Shown: in pieces, positions 24,099 to 32,336 of the stretch
Layout: each line of letters begins with the position of its first letter
How positions within the stretch are numbered: the first letter of the stretch is position 1
Source of the DNA: Pedobacter westerhofensis
GTDB lineage: Bacteria; Bacteroidota; Bacteroidia; Sphingobacteriales; Sphingobacteriaceae
DNA: 64,000 bases
Direction: 5' to 3'
Assembly (NCBI RefSeq): GCF_900182595.1
Contig: NZ_FXTN01000008.1
Location: 124,001-188,000, forward strand
Notes under the pieces: generated by a model
What the model was told of the DNA's origin: nothing
What the model saw: the letters and a program-made list of their open reading frames with translations, nothing else
The model's database searches: none
Position numbers and translations under genes: made by a program

Positions 24099-26311
24099 AC
24101 CCCGGCTTGCTCCGGCAGGGGAAATTGCTTCTGCCACATCGCCGCATAGGCAGATTTACGCCTGAGCAATTCTGCATGCCTGCCTTCCTCGATCAGCTTT
24201 CCATGATGCAGTACACAGATCTGATCGGCATTAACCACCGTACTTAAGCGGTGCGCAATCAGGATGATCGTCTTTCCCTTCTCACGGAGATAAGCAATCG
24301 TTTTATAGATATATTCCTCTGCGGCAGAATCAAGTGAGGAAGTAGCTTCATCCAGGATCAGGATTTCCGGCTCGCGATATAAGGCCCGTGCTATGGCCAG
24401 GCGCTGCCGCTGGCCTCCCGACAGGTTACCTGCATTTTCACCCAACCAGGTCTCAAACCCATTGGGCAGTTTCTCAATAAATTCGAGGATATTGATCTCA
24501 CCGCAAATGCGGATGATCTTCTTCATATCTGGTTCAAGATCGCCGATCGCGATATTATCGATCACATTGCCTGCAAACAGGTGTACATCCTGGGGCACCA
24601 CACCTACAACGCTGCGCAGGCTGCTGTTGCTGATGTATTTGATATCGTAATCGCCAATCTGGATACTGCCCGACTGAAGGGAATAGATATTCTGCAGCAG
24701 TGACAGCAGGGTAGTTTTCCCTGATCCGCTTTCCCCAACAATAGCCGTGATTTTGCCCTTCGGGATCTGTAAGCTGAAATCTTCAAAAACTGTTACCCTG
24801 GTACCATAGCGAAAGCCAACATTCTTAAAGATGATATCGCCAAGCATATCATGGGTCAGTTCTGTTTTATTTTCCGTGGATTCCCTTTCCAGGTCCATAA
24901 TCTCAAAGAGACGGTCGGCCGCAATCCTGGCATCCTGCAGAACTTTGTTCATCCCGATCAGGCTCACTACCGGGCCGGTAAAATATCCAATGATCGCGTA
25001 GAAAGATAATAATTCACCAGCCGTAATCATATTGGCCACCACAAAGGTTGCACCGGTCCACAACAGGATAACGGAAAACAAACTGGAAATAAATCCCCCG
25101 GCATTGCTGATCCATAAGGAGTTCATACCTGAAGTATAGATAGTCCGCAGCAGATTGATAAACCTGATTTCGGTCTTCAGATTGGTAAACTCCTCCAGTC
25201 CGAACCGCTTTATAGTGCTTACCGCAGTGACGGATTCTACCAGTTGGTTTTCAAGCTCCGCGGTTTTTTCCATCAGCTTGCGCTGGGTATGCTTGTTTAG
25301 CCTGTTGGAAAAATAGTAAATAAGCGCATAAAGCGGAACAACGATCAGCATGATCAGCGCCAGTTTCCAGCAATACGTAAACATCAGTGCAAAGGAGAAG
25401 AAGATGATAAAAACATTAACGGCAAAACCGATCAGCACATCATTGATAAATGCCCTGATTTTTACGGCATCGTTCATTCTGGAAATGATTTCCCCTACCC
25501 TCATCGTGTCAAAAAACTGCTGGGGAAGTTTTAAAAGGTGTTTATAGTATCCCAGGATCAGCCGGGCATCAATCTGCTGCCCTGTCTTAATCGTAAGCAG
25601 TGTTTTTGCATGGTTGATAAAGATCTGCAGCAGGATAATCCCGATCATCACCGTCCCCATCAGGTTGAGCAGGTTCATGTTCCCGTCTGGCAGTACATTA
25701 TCCACGATCTTCTGTAAGAAAATCGAAGACGATAATCCCAGAATGGTGTAAAAAACAGAGCCGGCAAGTACCTGTAACAATACAGAACGGTGTGGTTTCA
25801 GCAAATAAAAAAAACGCCGTTCGATACTGATTTTTTCCGAGCCGGCAGAAAAGTCGTCACCAGGCAGCAGGAGCAACAGCACGCCTGTCCAGTTCTTTCT
25901 GAATTCATCGGAAGTTACCTTCTGCCTTTCTCCATAGGCCGGGTCCATAACCTCCAGCCATGATGCCGTAACTTTATAAATCACCACGTAATGCGCCATA
26001 TTATTCTGGTTCACATGTGCAATTACTGGCAGCGGAATATTGGGAAGGTTTTCATAAGTTCCCCTCACCCCTTTAGCTGTAAAGCCGATCCTGGCGGAGG
26101 CTTCAATCAGCCCCAGGATATTCGTGCCTTTTGTATCTGTTGATGCCATCTGCCTGATCCTTGCGATAGGCAAATCCAGATCATAAAATGCAGCTACCGA
26201 GGCAATGCAGGCAGCGCCGCAATCCGTCACATCATGCTGCTTTATATTTGTCCTTTTGTTTTTCTTTTTCAGGGAGAGGTACCTGCTGATGAAAGATCCT
26301 TTTGAGCTCAT
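24095..26311 (-). CDS. Peptidase-domain (C39) ABC transporter for double-glycine peptides
   Basis: A 738-residue exporter that trims leader peptides and moves the product across the inner membrane. The N-terminal C39 cysteine peptidase has its catalytic Cys31 in DVTDCGAACIAS, His107 in MAHYVV and Asp123 in VMDPAYG. A six-helix membrane domain (about 165-450) follows. The ATPase has Walker A GESGSGKTT, signature LSGGQRQRLAIARAL and Walker B ILILDEATSSLD. It is the last gene of a three-gene operon: leader peptide gene (27851-27612), HlyD-type adaptor, transporter. It therefore very likely processes the adjacent precursor. Confidence 0.95.
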   Translation of the reverse strand: MSSKGSFISRYLSLKKKNKRTNIKQHDVTDCGAACIASVAAFYDLDLPIARIRQMASTDTKGTNILGLIEASARIGFTAKGVRGTYENLPNIPLPVIAHVNQNNMAHYVVIYKVTASWLEVMDPAYGERQKVTSDEFRKNWTGVLLLLLPGDDFSAGSEKISIERRFFYLLKPHRSVLLQVLAGSVFYTILGLSSSIFLQKIVDNVLPDGNMNLLNLMGTVMIGIILLQIFINHAKTLLTIKTGQQIDARLILGYYKHLLKLPQQFFDTMRVGEIISRMNDAVKIRAFINDVLIGFAVNVFIIFFSFALMFTYCWKLALIMLIVVPLYALIYYFSNRLNKHTQRKLMEKTAELENQLVESVTAVSTIKRFGLEEFTNLKTEIRFINLLRTIYTSGMNSLWISNAGGFISSLFSVILLWTGATFVVANMITAGELLSFYAIIGYFTGPVVSLIGMNKVLQDARIAADRLFEIMDLERESTENKTELTHDMLGDIIFKNVGFRYGTRVTVFEDFSLQIPKGKITAIVGESGSGKTTLLSLLQNIYSLQSGSIQIGDYDIKYISNSSLRSVVGVVPQDVHLFAGNVIDNIAIGDLEPDMKKIIRICGEINILEFIEKLPNGFETWLGENAGNLSGGQRQRLAIARALYREPEILILDEATSSLDSAAEEYIYKTIAYLREKGKTIILIAHRLSTVVNADQICVLHHGKLIEEGRHAELLRRKSAYAAMWQKQFPLPEQAGV

Positions 26312-26337
26312 GCGTTAATTTATGGTTTGGAGTATGA

Positions 26338-27522
26338 TCACATTTGATTGGCGGTCACATTTGGGTTAAGCCAGTCGTCGGCCTTGTCGTACAGCAGCTG
26401 GAAAAGCGTTCTGCGGGTAACAAAAAACCGGGCCTGCATGGTCATTCCTTTTCTGATCTTTCCCACATAGCCATTTTTGAGTGTTAACTGGTGCTGGTCC
26501 AGCGTGCATTTCACTTTAAAGTAAGGCTGTTTACCGTTATCCATAAAAATATCATTGGAAATGGAGATGACTTTTCCTTTAATCATGCCCCACTGGTTAT
26601 AATTATAGGCATCAACCTGAAATTTAGCCGGTGTCCCCTTTTTTAACAGTCCAATATCCCTGGGCAGCACATATGTTTCGGCGATGATTCCTGAATCAGG
26701 AGATATTTCGCCCAGCAGCTCATTGGCCGTCACCAGGCTTCCGGGCTGAATTCCTTTCAGCTGCTGTACTGATCCTGTTACCGCTGCTCTCAGTGTGTAA
26801 AACTCCTTTTCTTCTGAATACTGTCTGTTCTGGGAATTGAGCTCGCGGTTTTGGATTTGAAGGCCATTATATTCTGCCTGCCATTTACTGCCCTGATCTT
26901 CACCAATCAGGGAAAGCTCATTGCTGATATTATCCACTTTCAGTTTTGCCTCTTCATATTCCTGTGAGGATATCGCCCTGCGCTGATAGAGGTAGAGATA
27001 CCTGTCGAAATTCCGTTGTGCTACCTGATACCTGGAACGGGCTTCGGCGATCCGCTGCATAAAATAACTGTATTGCTGTCCGTATAATCCCGATCGGAGC
27101 GAAAGCCGCTGAGACCACCTGTTTCCTTTACTGGCAGCAATCAGCGCTACAAGGTCATTGAGCTGCGCCCTTACATCACCCTGCTGAAGGGAGGTCATAT
27201 CGTTTTTTCCGTCTAGAGATTCACGTTTAATAGTCAGGAGCACCTGCCCCGACCGGACATGTGCATTCTCGGTAACAAATACAGAATCTATCCTGCCTGA
27301 TACCAGTGATTTGACCTCATTGCGTTCTGACACAGGCCGGAACAGGCCCATACTTTTTACATTGACATCTACCTTTATAAAAAACAGTCCAAGAAACGCC
27401 GCCAGCAATACCAGCAGCATCGCCTGATAGATCACAGTTGTTCCGGATCGATGCGTATGAAAATGAAACTCGGCAGTGTTCTCGATAATCTCCTGCGGGA
27501 AAATATATTGGTCCTGGTTCAT
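26338..27522 (-). CDS. HlyD-family periplasmic adaptor
   Basis: A 394-residue membrane fusion protein. One membrane segment lies at about 31-50 (LLVLLAAFLGLFFIKV). A lipoyl-like half (SGRIDSVFVTENAHVRSGQVLL), a long alpha-helical hairpin (about 120-235) and a second beta-barrel half follow (LRAAVTGSVQQLKGIQPGSLV). It should connect the C39 ABC transporter to an outer-membrane channel, so the exported peptide can leave the cell in one step. No TolC-like gene is in the operon. It lies 26 bases before the transporter gene and 89 bases after the precursor gene. Confidence 0.93.
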   Translation of the reverse strand: MNQDQYIFPQEIIENTAEFHFHTHRSGTTVIYQAMLLVLLAAFLGLFFIKVDVNVKSMGLFRPVSERNEVKSLVSGRIDSVFVTENAHVRSGQVLLTIKRESLDGKNDMTSLQQGDVRAQLNDLVALIAASKGNRWSQRLSLRSGLYGQQYSYFMQRIAEARSRYQVAQRNFDRYLYLYQRRAISSQEYEEAKLKVDNISNELSLIGEDQGSKWQAEYNGLQIQNRELNSQNRQYSEEKEFYTLRAAVTGSVQQLKGIQPGSLVTANELLGEISPDSGIIAETYVLPRDIGLLKKGTPAKFQVDAYNYNQWGMIKGKVISISNDIFMDNGKQPYFKVKCTLDQHQLTLKNGYVGKIRKGMTMQARFFVTRRTLFQLLYDKADDWLNPNVTANQM

Positions 27523-27541
27523 AAATCAGCAAAGGGTGAAT

Positions 27542-27580
27542 AAAAAAGCAAAAGGGAGAAATCTGACGTTTCCTCCCTTT
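27542..27580 (-). terminator. Intra-operon terminator / attenuator after the precursor gene
   Basis: On the minus strand, AAAGGGAG pairs with CTCCCTTT, with additional inner pairing, and six T follow soon after. It lies between the peptide precursor and the HlyD gene. Partial termination here would give more precursor than transporter message. Confidence 0.7.
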
Positions 27581-27611
27581 GTTTACCTGATGTTTGGTTT
27601 AAACTTTGTTT

Positions 27612-27851
27612 TTATAGACTTAGGTTAAGACCACTTAAAAGACCGCCTAAATTAAGGCCGCTAGTAAGATTGGTAAGCGGGCCGGTAGCCAGTAATGCTG
27701 TTACACCTGATTGCGAGTTCACGCTCAGCGATAAGATATTGCCGATAGTTACCGGGCCGATCAGGTTACCCTGGATGAGATTAGTACCGTCTAATAATCC
27801 ACCACCATTAATTTCTGTCATTTCATTTTGAGTCAATTCTTGAAGATTCAT
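27612..27851 (-). CDS. Double-glycine leader peptide precursor (putative exported peptide)
   Basis: A 79-residue precursor. Residues 1-17 form a leader, MNLQELTQNEMTEINGG, with the LxxLTxxEMxxINGG pattern read by C39 peptidases; cleavage is expected after Gly17 or Gly18. The core of about 61 residues is rich in Leu, Gly, Asn, Ser and Thr and contains no Cys, Lys, Arg, His or aromatic residue. Its end has an internal near-repeat (GLNLGG, LLSGLNLSL). The core is therefore hydrophobic and nearly neutral, unlike cationic bacteriocins. It is the first gene of the export operon. It could be a bacteriocin, a signalling peptide or a surface-active peptide; the sequence does not decide. Confidence 0.82.
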   Translation of the reverse strand: MNLQELTQNEMTEINGGGLLDGTNLIQGNLIGPVTIGNILSLSVNSQSGVTALLATGPLTNLTSGLNLGGLLSGLNLSL

Positions 27852-28180
27852 ACGTATTCTTAAAATTTGGTTGTTGCCTACTATTTTTCAGGTCTTCGGC
27901 TGTTCCTGGACTGTACCAAATGTCTGGTGCCTTCTCAAATAATAGAACGAGAAGATGTTTTAACAGGATTTTTTTTTCACTTCATATGACACAACCTGCA
28001 GGAATACATTACCCCCTGTGGTTGTGGGTGTTACGTCAACTAAAAGGGTTGATAATACGTAGCAGAAAACCCATATCAGTTGATAATCAGCACCTCTTTA
28101 TTGATAAAATCAGATTAACAGAAATCCGGCACTTTAAATATTTCGTTAATTACAAAATCCAATTTTAAAAAATTAGATTT
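27852..28180. other. Divergent regulatory region of the peptide-export operon
   Basis: About 330 bases between the precursor gene and the divergent XRE gene. It holds three direct copies of TTGATAA (28049, 28080, 28101), spaced 31 and 21 bases, and a short inverted repeat CTTCTC/GAGAAG around 27932-27955. No exact TAnnTTTG element was found on either strand. An 82-codon open frame at 27920-28168 lacks any protein-like features and is not called. Confidence 0.45.
28049..28108 (+). promoter_or_regulatory. Helically phased direct repeats
   Basis: TTGATAA begins at 28049, 28080 and 28101; the first two copies extend to GTTGATAAT. Offsets of 31 and 21 bases equal about three and two DNA turns, so all copies face one side of the helix. 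Such spacing is typical of regulator binding. Which protein binds is unknown; the neighbouring XRE protein is a candidate. Confidence 0.4.
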
Positions 28181-28465
28181 ATGAAAGACCCAATTGAATT
28201 AAAACCTAAAGTTGTAGCAGGCAACATCAGAAAAATCAGAGAGTATAGAAACTATACTCAGGATTACCTTGCGGCTAAACTGTCTATTTCACAGAATGCA
28301 TACAGCAAAATTGAACTGGGATACAGTAAAATTACTTTAGACAGGTTATTTCAGATTGCTATCATCCTCGACATTGAAGTGATGCAGCTGATCTGTGTAG
28401 ACCACAGAGTAACGGTTAAACTGGACCCAGCCGCTGGCGATACGTTGAAATATAAGTCTAGTTAG
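28181..28465 (+). CDS. XRE-family helix-turn-helix regulator
   Basis: A 94-residue Cro/CI-type DNA-binding protein. The HTH covers about 14-70 (IRKIREYRNYTQDYLAAKL, ISQNAYSKIELGYSKI, TLDRLFQIAIILDI). The C-terminal 25 residues are a short extension with no recognised domain. It is divergent from the double-glycine peptide operon and shares its upstream region, so it may control that operon or itself. The following HD gene starts 14 bases downstream. Confidence 0.9.
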   Translation: MKDPIELKPKVVAGNIRKIREYRNYTQDYLAAKLSISQNAYSKIELGYSKITLDRLFQIAIILDIEVMQLICVDHRVTVKLDPAAGDTLKYKSS

Positions 28466-28475
28466 GTTATCTTTG
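28444..28475 (+). promoter_or_regulatory. Possible promoter of the HD-hydrolase gene
   Basis: An exact -7 element TATCTTTG (28468-28475) is preceded by GTTG (28444-28447), one mismatch from TTTG, with a 20-base spacer. It lies at the end of the XRE gene and would give a very short leader before the ATG at 28480 or 28486. Confidence 0.4.
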
Positions 28476-28479
28476 CTCC

Positions 28480-29136
28480 ATGCAAATGGATTTTGATAGT
28501 ATAATAGAACAAACGATACGTTTTGTAAAGGAGACGCTTGCCGAAGCTGAGGCTGGCCATGACTGGTTTCATATTGAAAGAGTCTACAAAACTGCTCTGA
28601 ATATCAATGCGCAGGAAAATGGAGATTTATTCACCGTTGCACTTGCTGCGTTATTACATGACATTGCAGACAGCAAGTTCAATAACGGAGATGAAGAAAT
28701 TGGCCCCCAGATGGCCGGAAAATTTCTTTCTGGCCTCAATATCTCAGCGGAAGTTATTGTCCATGTACAGCAGATCATCCGGAACCTGAGTTATAAATCC
28801 AGTTTATCCGGAGTTACTTTTCATTCAAAAGAACTTGACGTTGTTCAGGATGCCGACCGGCTGGATGCCATTGGAGCGATCGGTATTGCAAGGGCCTTTA
28901 CTTATGGAGGATATAAAAACAGGACCATGTACGATCCCTCTATTCCAAGCGTAGCCAACCAAAGTAAAGAAGCCTATAAAAACTCCAGCGCGCCAACAAT
29001 CAATCATTTTTACGAAAAGCTGCTTCTTCTGAAGGACCTGATGAAAACCAGTGCAGGAAAAACTCTTGCACAGGAGCGCCATGATTTTATGCTGCGCTAT
29101 CTGGACCAGTTTTATGCTGAATGGGAAGGAAAGTAG
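28480..29136 (+). CDS. HD-domain phosphohydrolase
   Basis: A 218-residue metal-dependent phosphohydrolase of the HD superfamily (YedJ-like). The metal-binding residues appear as HDWFHIERV (about 27-35), ALLHDIADSKF (about 57-67) and DADRLDAIGAIGIARAF (about 127-143). It could act on nucleotides or other small phosphate esters; the substrate is not evident. An internal ATG at 28486 is an alternative start. The DNA-repair pair starts 74 bases downstream behind its own operator-like element, so it is probably a separate transcript. Confidence 0.9.
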   Translation: MQMDFDSIIEQTIRFVKETLAEAEAGHDWFHIERVYKTALNINAQENGDLFTVALAALLHDIADSKFNNGDEEIGPQMAGKFLSGLNISAEVIVHVQQIIRNLSYKSSLSGVTFHSKELDVVQDADRLDAIGAIGIARAFTYGGYKNRTMYDPSIPSVANQSKEAYKNSSAPTINHFYEKLLLLKDLMKTSAGKTLAQERHDFMLRYLDQFYAEWEGK

Positions 29137-29180
29137 ATACTCTGTGCGGGAATACTTATAACTAATAATAATAGTAATTA

Positions 29181-29210
29181 AATACTATATTTGTTAGCAA
29201 ATATAGTATT
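29181..29210 (+). promoter_or_regulatory. Operator-like perfect inverted repeat containing the -7 element
   Basis: AATACTATATTTG (29181-29193) and CAAATATAGTATT (29198-29210) are perfect reverse complements with a 4-base spacer. The left arm contains TATATTTG (29186-29193), an exact -7 element. The right arm ends at the base before the ATG. A repressor bound here would block the promoter and start region. There is no T-run, so it is not a terminator. Confidence 0.7.
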
Positions 29211-30467
29211 ATGTCTGAACGCATTAGAGAAAAACTCAATATCCTGGCCGACGCAGCAAAGTATGATGTTTCCTGTTCATCCAGTGGAGGGACAAGAAAA
29301 AATGATAACAAAGGACTTGGGGACAGTCATGCCTCAGGCATATGTCATACTTATACTGAAGACGGGCGTTGCGTTTCGCTGCTGAAAATTCTCCTCACCA
29401 ACCATTGCATATTTGACTGTGCCTATTGCGTTTCGCGTAAGAGCAATGATATCGAGCGTGCTGCTTTCACCGTTGAAGAAGTGGTAGAGCTGACGATGAA
29501 CTTTTACCGCAGGAATTATATTGAAGGCTTGTTCCTGAGTTCCGGCATTTTCAAAAATGCGGATTTTACAATGGAACGCCTGCTAAGGGTGGTAAAAAAG
29601 CTGAGGCTTGAAGAGCGTTTTAATGGATATATACACCTCAAAACTATTCCGGGAGCAAGTGATGAACTGATCAGGGAAGCAGGGATGTATGCAGACAGGA
29701 TGAGCATCAACCTGGAAATGCCTACAGAAAGCGGATTGAAATTACTGGCACCGGATAAGAGCCATCAGGATGTGATCAAGCCCTTAGGCTTTGTACAGAA
29801 TCAGATTGTTCAGTTTAAAGAAGAGCGCAAACTGATCAGGAGCGTCCCTAAATTTGTGCCAGCAGGGCAAAGCACACAAATGGTGATTGGCGCAACGCCT
29901 GAAACAGATAAGGACATTATGCATACTGCAGATGCTTTCTACCGCAACTTTTCTCTCAAACGTGTTTATTACTCGGGTTACATCCCCATCAGTAATGATA
30001 GCAGAATGCCAATCCTGGGTACCCAGCCTCCGCTGATCCGCGAGAACAGGCTCTACCAGACAGACTGGCTGATGCGTTTTTATGGCTTTCATGTAAATGA
30101 ACTCCTGAATGATGCAAACCCGCACCTCGATATTGATATCGACCCCAAGCTGAGCTGGGCGCTGCGCAACCTGCAGCATTTCCCGGTGGATATAAATGTA
30201 GCTGCTTATAAAGTGATTTTACGGGTTCCCGGCATAGGCGTAGGTTCTGCAAAGAAAATTGTGCAGGCGAGGAAATTTGGCAGGCTCCGTATTGACCAGT
30301 TGCAGAAAATAGGTGTAGCTTACAACCGGGCCAAACATTTTATTAAATGCGCAGACAGCCCATATCAGCTAAAAGATTATCAGAGCACTCAGATTAAATC
30401 TTTCATCCTTGCAGAAAGCCAGAGTAAATATATTAAGCACGATACCAGTCAGCTGATCCTGTTCTAG
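29211..30467 (+). CDS. Putative DNA modification/repair radical SAM protein (SplB-like)
   Basis: A 418-residue radical SAM protein. The iron-sulfur motif CxxxCxxC is CIFDCAYC (Cys66, Cys70, Cys73). The SAM-binding barrel follows. The C-terminal part (about 320-395; VPGIGVGSAKKIVQARKFG) is a helix-hairpin-helix DNA-binding element. This is the TIGR03916-type family, which always travels with a DUF4130 partner; the partner starts 1 base after its stop codon. A role in DNA repair, by analogy to spore photoproduct lyase and HhH proteins, is generally assumed rather than proven. Confidence 0.92.
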   Translation: MSERIREKLNILADAAKYDVSCSSSGGTRKNDNKGLGDSHASGICHTYTEDGRCVSLLKILLTNHCIFDCAYCVSRKSNDIERAAFTVEEVVELTMNFYRRNYIEGLFLSSGIFKNADFTMERLLRVVKKLRLEERFNGYIHLKTIPGASDELIREAGMYADRMSINLEMPTESGLKLLAPDKSHQDVIKPLGFVQNQIVQFKEERKLIRSVPKFVPAGQSTQMVIGATPETDKDIMHTADAFYRNFSLKRVYYSGYIPISNDSRMPILGTQPPLIRENRLYQTDWLMRFYGFHVNELLNDANPHLDIDIDPKLSWALRNLQHFPVDINVAAYKVILRVPGIGVGSAKKIVQARKFGRLRIDQLQKIGVAYNRAKHFIKCADSPYQLKDYQSTQIKSFILAESQSKYIKHDTSQLILF

Positions 30468-30468
30468 C

Positions 30469-31230
30469 ATGCAGATCTATGTATTCGACGGAAGCCTGGA
30501 AGGCCTGCTTTGTGCAGTATTTGAATGGTTTGAGCGCAAACCGGGGCAGATACAATTGGTTACTAAAAACGACTTTCAGCCGGATGCCTTTACTGCTCAT
30601 CTGGATATTCTGCCTGAAGCGGGAAAGGCTGACAGAGTTTGGAAGGGACTGCAGTCACGGCTGCCCAAAGGCTGGATGCGCAGGTTCTATTGTACGTACT
30701 TATCAGAAAGCCCTGAAGCATATACGGCTTTATTTGAATTTACCTGCTATATCTTTTCTGCGGAACCAGGTGCGGAAAACAACTATGGTAACCCTCATGT
30801 ACTTGCAGTGAGCAAGACTGCCATAAAAGTTGAGCGCGAAAAACACAGGATGGAAGCCTTTATCCGCTTTCAGCATACTGCCGATGGCATTTTTTACTGC
30901 GGGATAGATCCTGATTTTAATGTGCTGCCCTTAATCATGTCGCATTTCAAAAACCGCTATGCCGATCAGCAATGGATCATTTATGATATCAACCGAAAAT
31001 ATGGGCTGTATTATAATCTTGAAAAAGTTGAAGAAATCAAAATGGATTTTAATGAGCCGAATATGCTGAGGCCTTCTTCAGGATCGCTATCCGACAAAGA
31101 AGAGTTATACACTGTTCTCTGGAAAGACTATTTTAAAAGTGCCAATATTGTGGCCAGAAAAAACACTAAACTGCACGTTCAGCATGTCCCGAAGCGGTAT
31201 TGGAAATACCTGACTGAAAAACAGCAATAA
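30469..31230 (+). CDS. DUF4130 protein, partner of the radical SAM repair protein
   Basis: A 253-residue protein of the TIGR03915/DUF4130 type. Typical words are YVFDGSLEGLLCAVFEWFE at the N-terminus, HRMEAFIRFQHTADGIFYC in the middle and KDYFKSANIVARKNTKLH with HVPKRYWKYLTEK at the C-terminus. In other genomes this domain occurs next to the TIGR03916 radical SAM protein or fused to a uracil-DNA glycosylase-like domain, which is the basis for the repair link. It is co-transcribed with 29211-30467. Catalytic residues are not known to me. Confidence 0.9.
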   Translation: MQIYVFDGSLEGLLCAVFEWFERKPGQIQLVTKNDFQPDAFTAHLDILPEAGKADRVWKGLQSRLPKGWMRRFYCTYLSESPEAYTALFEFTCYIFSAEPGAENNYGNPHVLAVSKTAIKVEREKHRMEAFIRFQHTADGIFYCGIDPDFNVLPLIMSHFKNRYADQQWIIYDINRKYGLYYNLEKVEEIKMDFNEPNMLRPSSGSLSDKEELYTVLWKDYFKSANIVARKNTKLHVQHVPKRYWKYLTEKQQ

Positions 31231-31279
31231 GCGAATACAATTAACATTAAATTGTAAAATTAACTCGTAAATTGCCTAC

Positions 31280-32305
31280 ATGAAGTTAAGTGTTTTGGTT
31301 CTCATCACGGCGCTCGGAGTTGCGCTCTCTATTGCGTTGGTAAATTTCCATTTTCAGCAAAGCTGGTATTACCTGCTGGTATCTTTCGGGATCTCTTTTG
31401 CCACCAGTTTTATCCTGTTTTATTACCTGCTTGAAAAATATATCTATTCTAAAATTAAACTCATCTATAAGCTGATCCACAACCTGAAATTGGGAAAAGA
31501 CCTGAAGGATGCACTGGGAGAGTATGTAAGCTCAGATCCAATCAATGATGTTGAGCAGGAAGTAAAAGAGTGGGCTGGTGCCAAAAAAAATGAAATCGAT
31601 GTACTTAAAAAGCAGGAACAATTCAGAAGGGAGTTCCTCTCTAATGTTTCGCATGAATTTAAAACTCCCCTATTTGCAATACAGGGCTACATAGAAACTC
31701 TGCAGGATTGCCTGCTTGACGATCCGGAAATGGCGGTAAAATTTCTGCAAAAGGCAGAAAAGAATGTGGAGCGACTGAGTTACCTCATCAATGACCTGGA
31801 TTCTATTTCTAAACTTGAATCGGGAGAAATACCCATCGACTATCAAAAATTTGATTTTGTCCTGCTGGCAAAAGAGGTGATGGAAGGCCTGGAGGATAAA
31901 GCCAAAAAGAGAGAGATCTCGCTGTCCTTCAAGGAAAAATATATGCACCCGGCCTTTGTAAGGGCAGACCGTGAAAAAATCAGGCAGGTGATGATTAACC
32001 TGATTTCCAATTCAGTTAAGTACGGTAAAGAACATGGATCAACAGCGATTAAGATCTTCGAGTTACACGATCAGTACCTGATAGAAGTAACGGATGACGG
32101 GATCGGGATAGATGAGAAACATTTGGCAAGATTATTTGAGCGTTTCTACAGGATAGATTCGCACCGTTCACGCGAGGTAGGGGGAACAGGACTGGGACTA
32201 GCTATTGTAAAACATATTCTGGAGGCCCATGAGCAAATCATTTCTGTAAGAAGTACCCTTCAGATAGGAACAACTTTTGCTTTTACCCTGGAGAAGACAG
32301 GTTAA
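31280..32305 (+). CDS. PhoR-like sensor histidine kinase
   Basis: A 341-residue kinase with two membrane segments (about 4-22 and 30-51) and a very small periplasmic part. A short HAMP/linker coiled coil leads to the phospho-acceptor site SNVSHEFKTPL (His125). The ATPase has N box MINLISNSVKYG and G boxes VTDDGIGI and VGGTGLGLAIV. The layout and the RFYRIDSHRSREVGGTGLG block are typical of PhoR-type kinases. No response regulator is adjacent. The next genes downstream are a DUF47-Pit phosphate transport operon with a Pho-box-like promoter, so phosphate sensing is a fair inference. A single TTAACA at 31241 lies upstream. Confidence 0.88.
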   Translation: MKLSVLVLITALGVALSIALVNFHFQQSWYYLLVSFGISFATSFILFYYLLEKYIYSKIKLIYKLIHNLKLGKDLKDALGEYVSSDPINDVEQEVKEWAGAKKNEIDVLKKQEQFRREFLSNVSHEFKTPLFAIQGYIETLQDCLLDDPEMAVKFLQKAEKNVERLSYLINDLDSISKLESGEIPIDYQKFDFVLLAKEVMEGLEDKAKKREISLSFKEKYMHPAFVRADREKIRQVMINLISNSVKYGKEHGSTAIKIFELHDQYLIEVTDDGIGIDEKHLARLFERFYRIDSHRSREVGGTGLGLAIVKHILEAHEQIISVRSTLQIGTTFAFTLEKTG

Positions 32306-32336
32306 ATAACTGAGAAATATAAGACATATGTTAACA

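Noticed and set aside
27920..28168. 82-codon open frame between the peptide operon and the XRE gene
   Set aside because: No family features, odd composition, no start context, and it covers the repeat-rich regulatory region.
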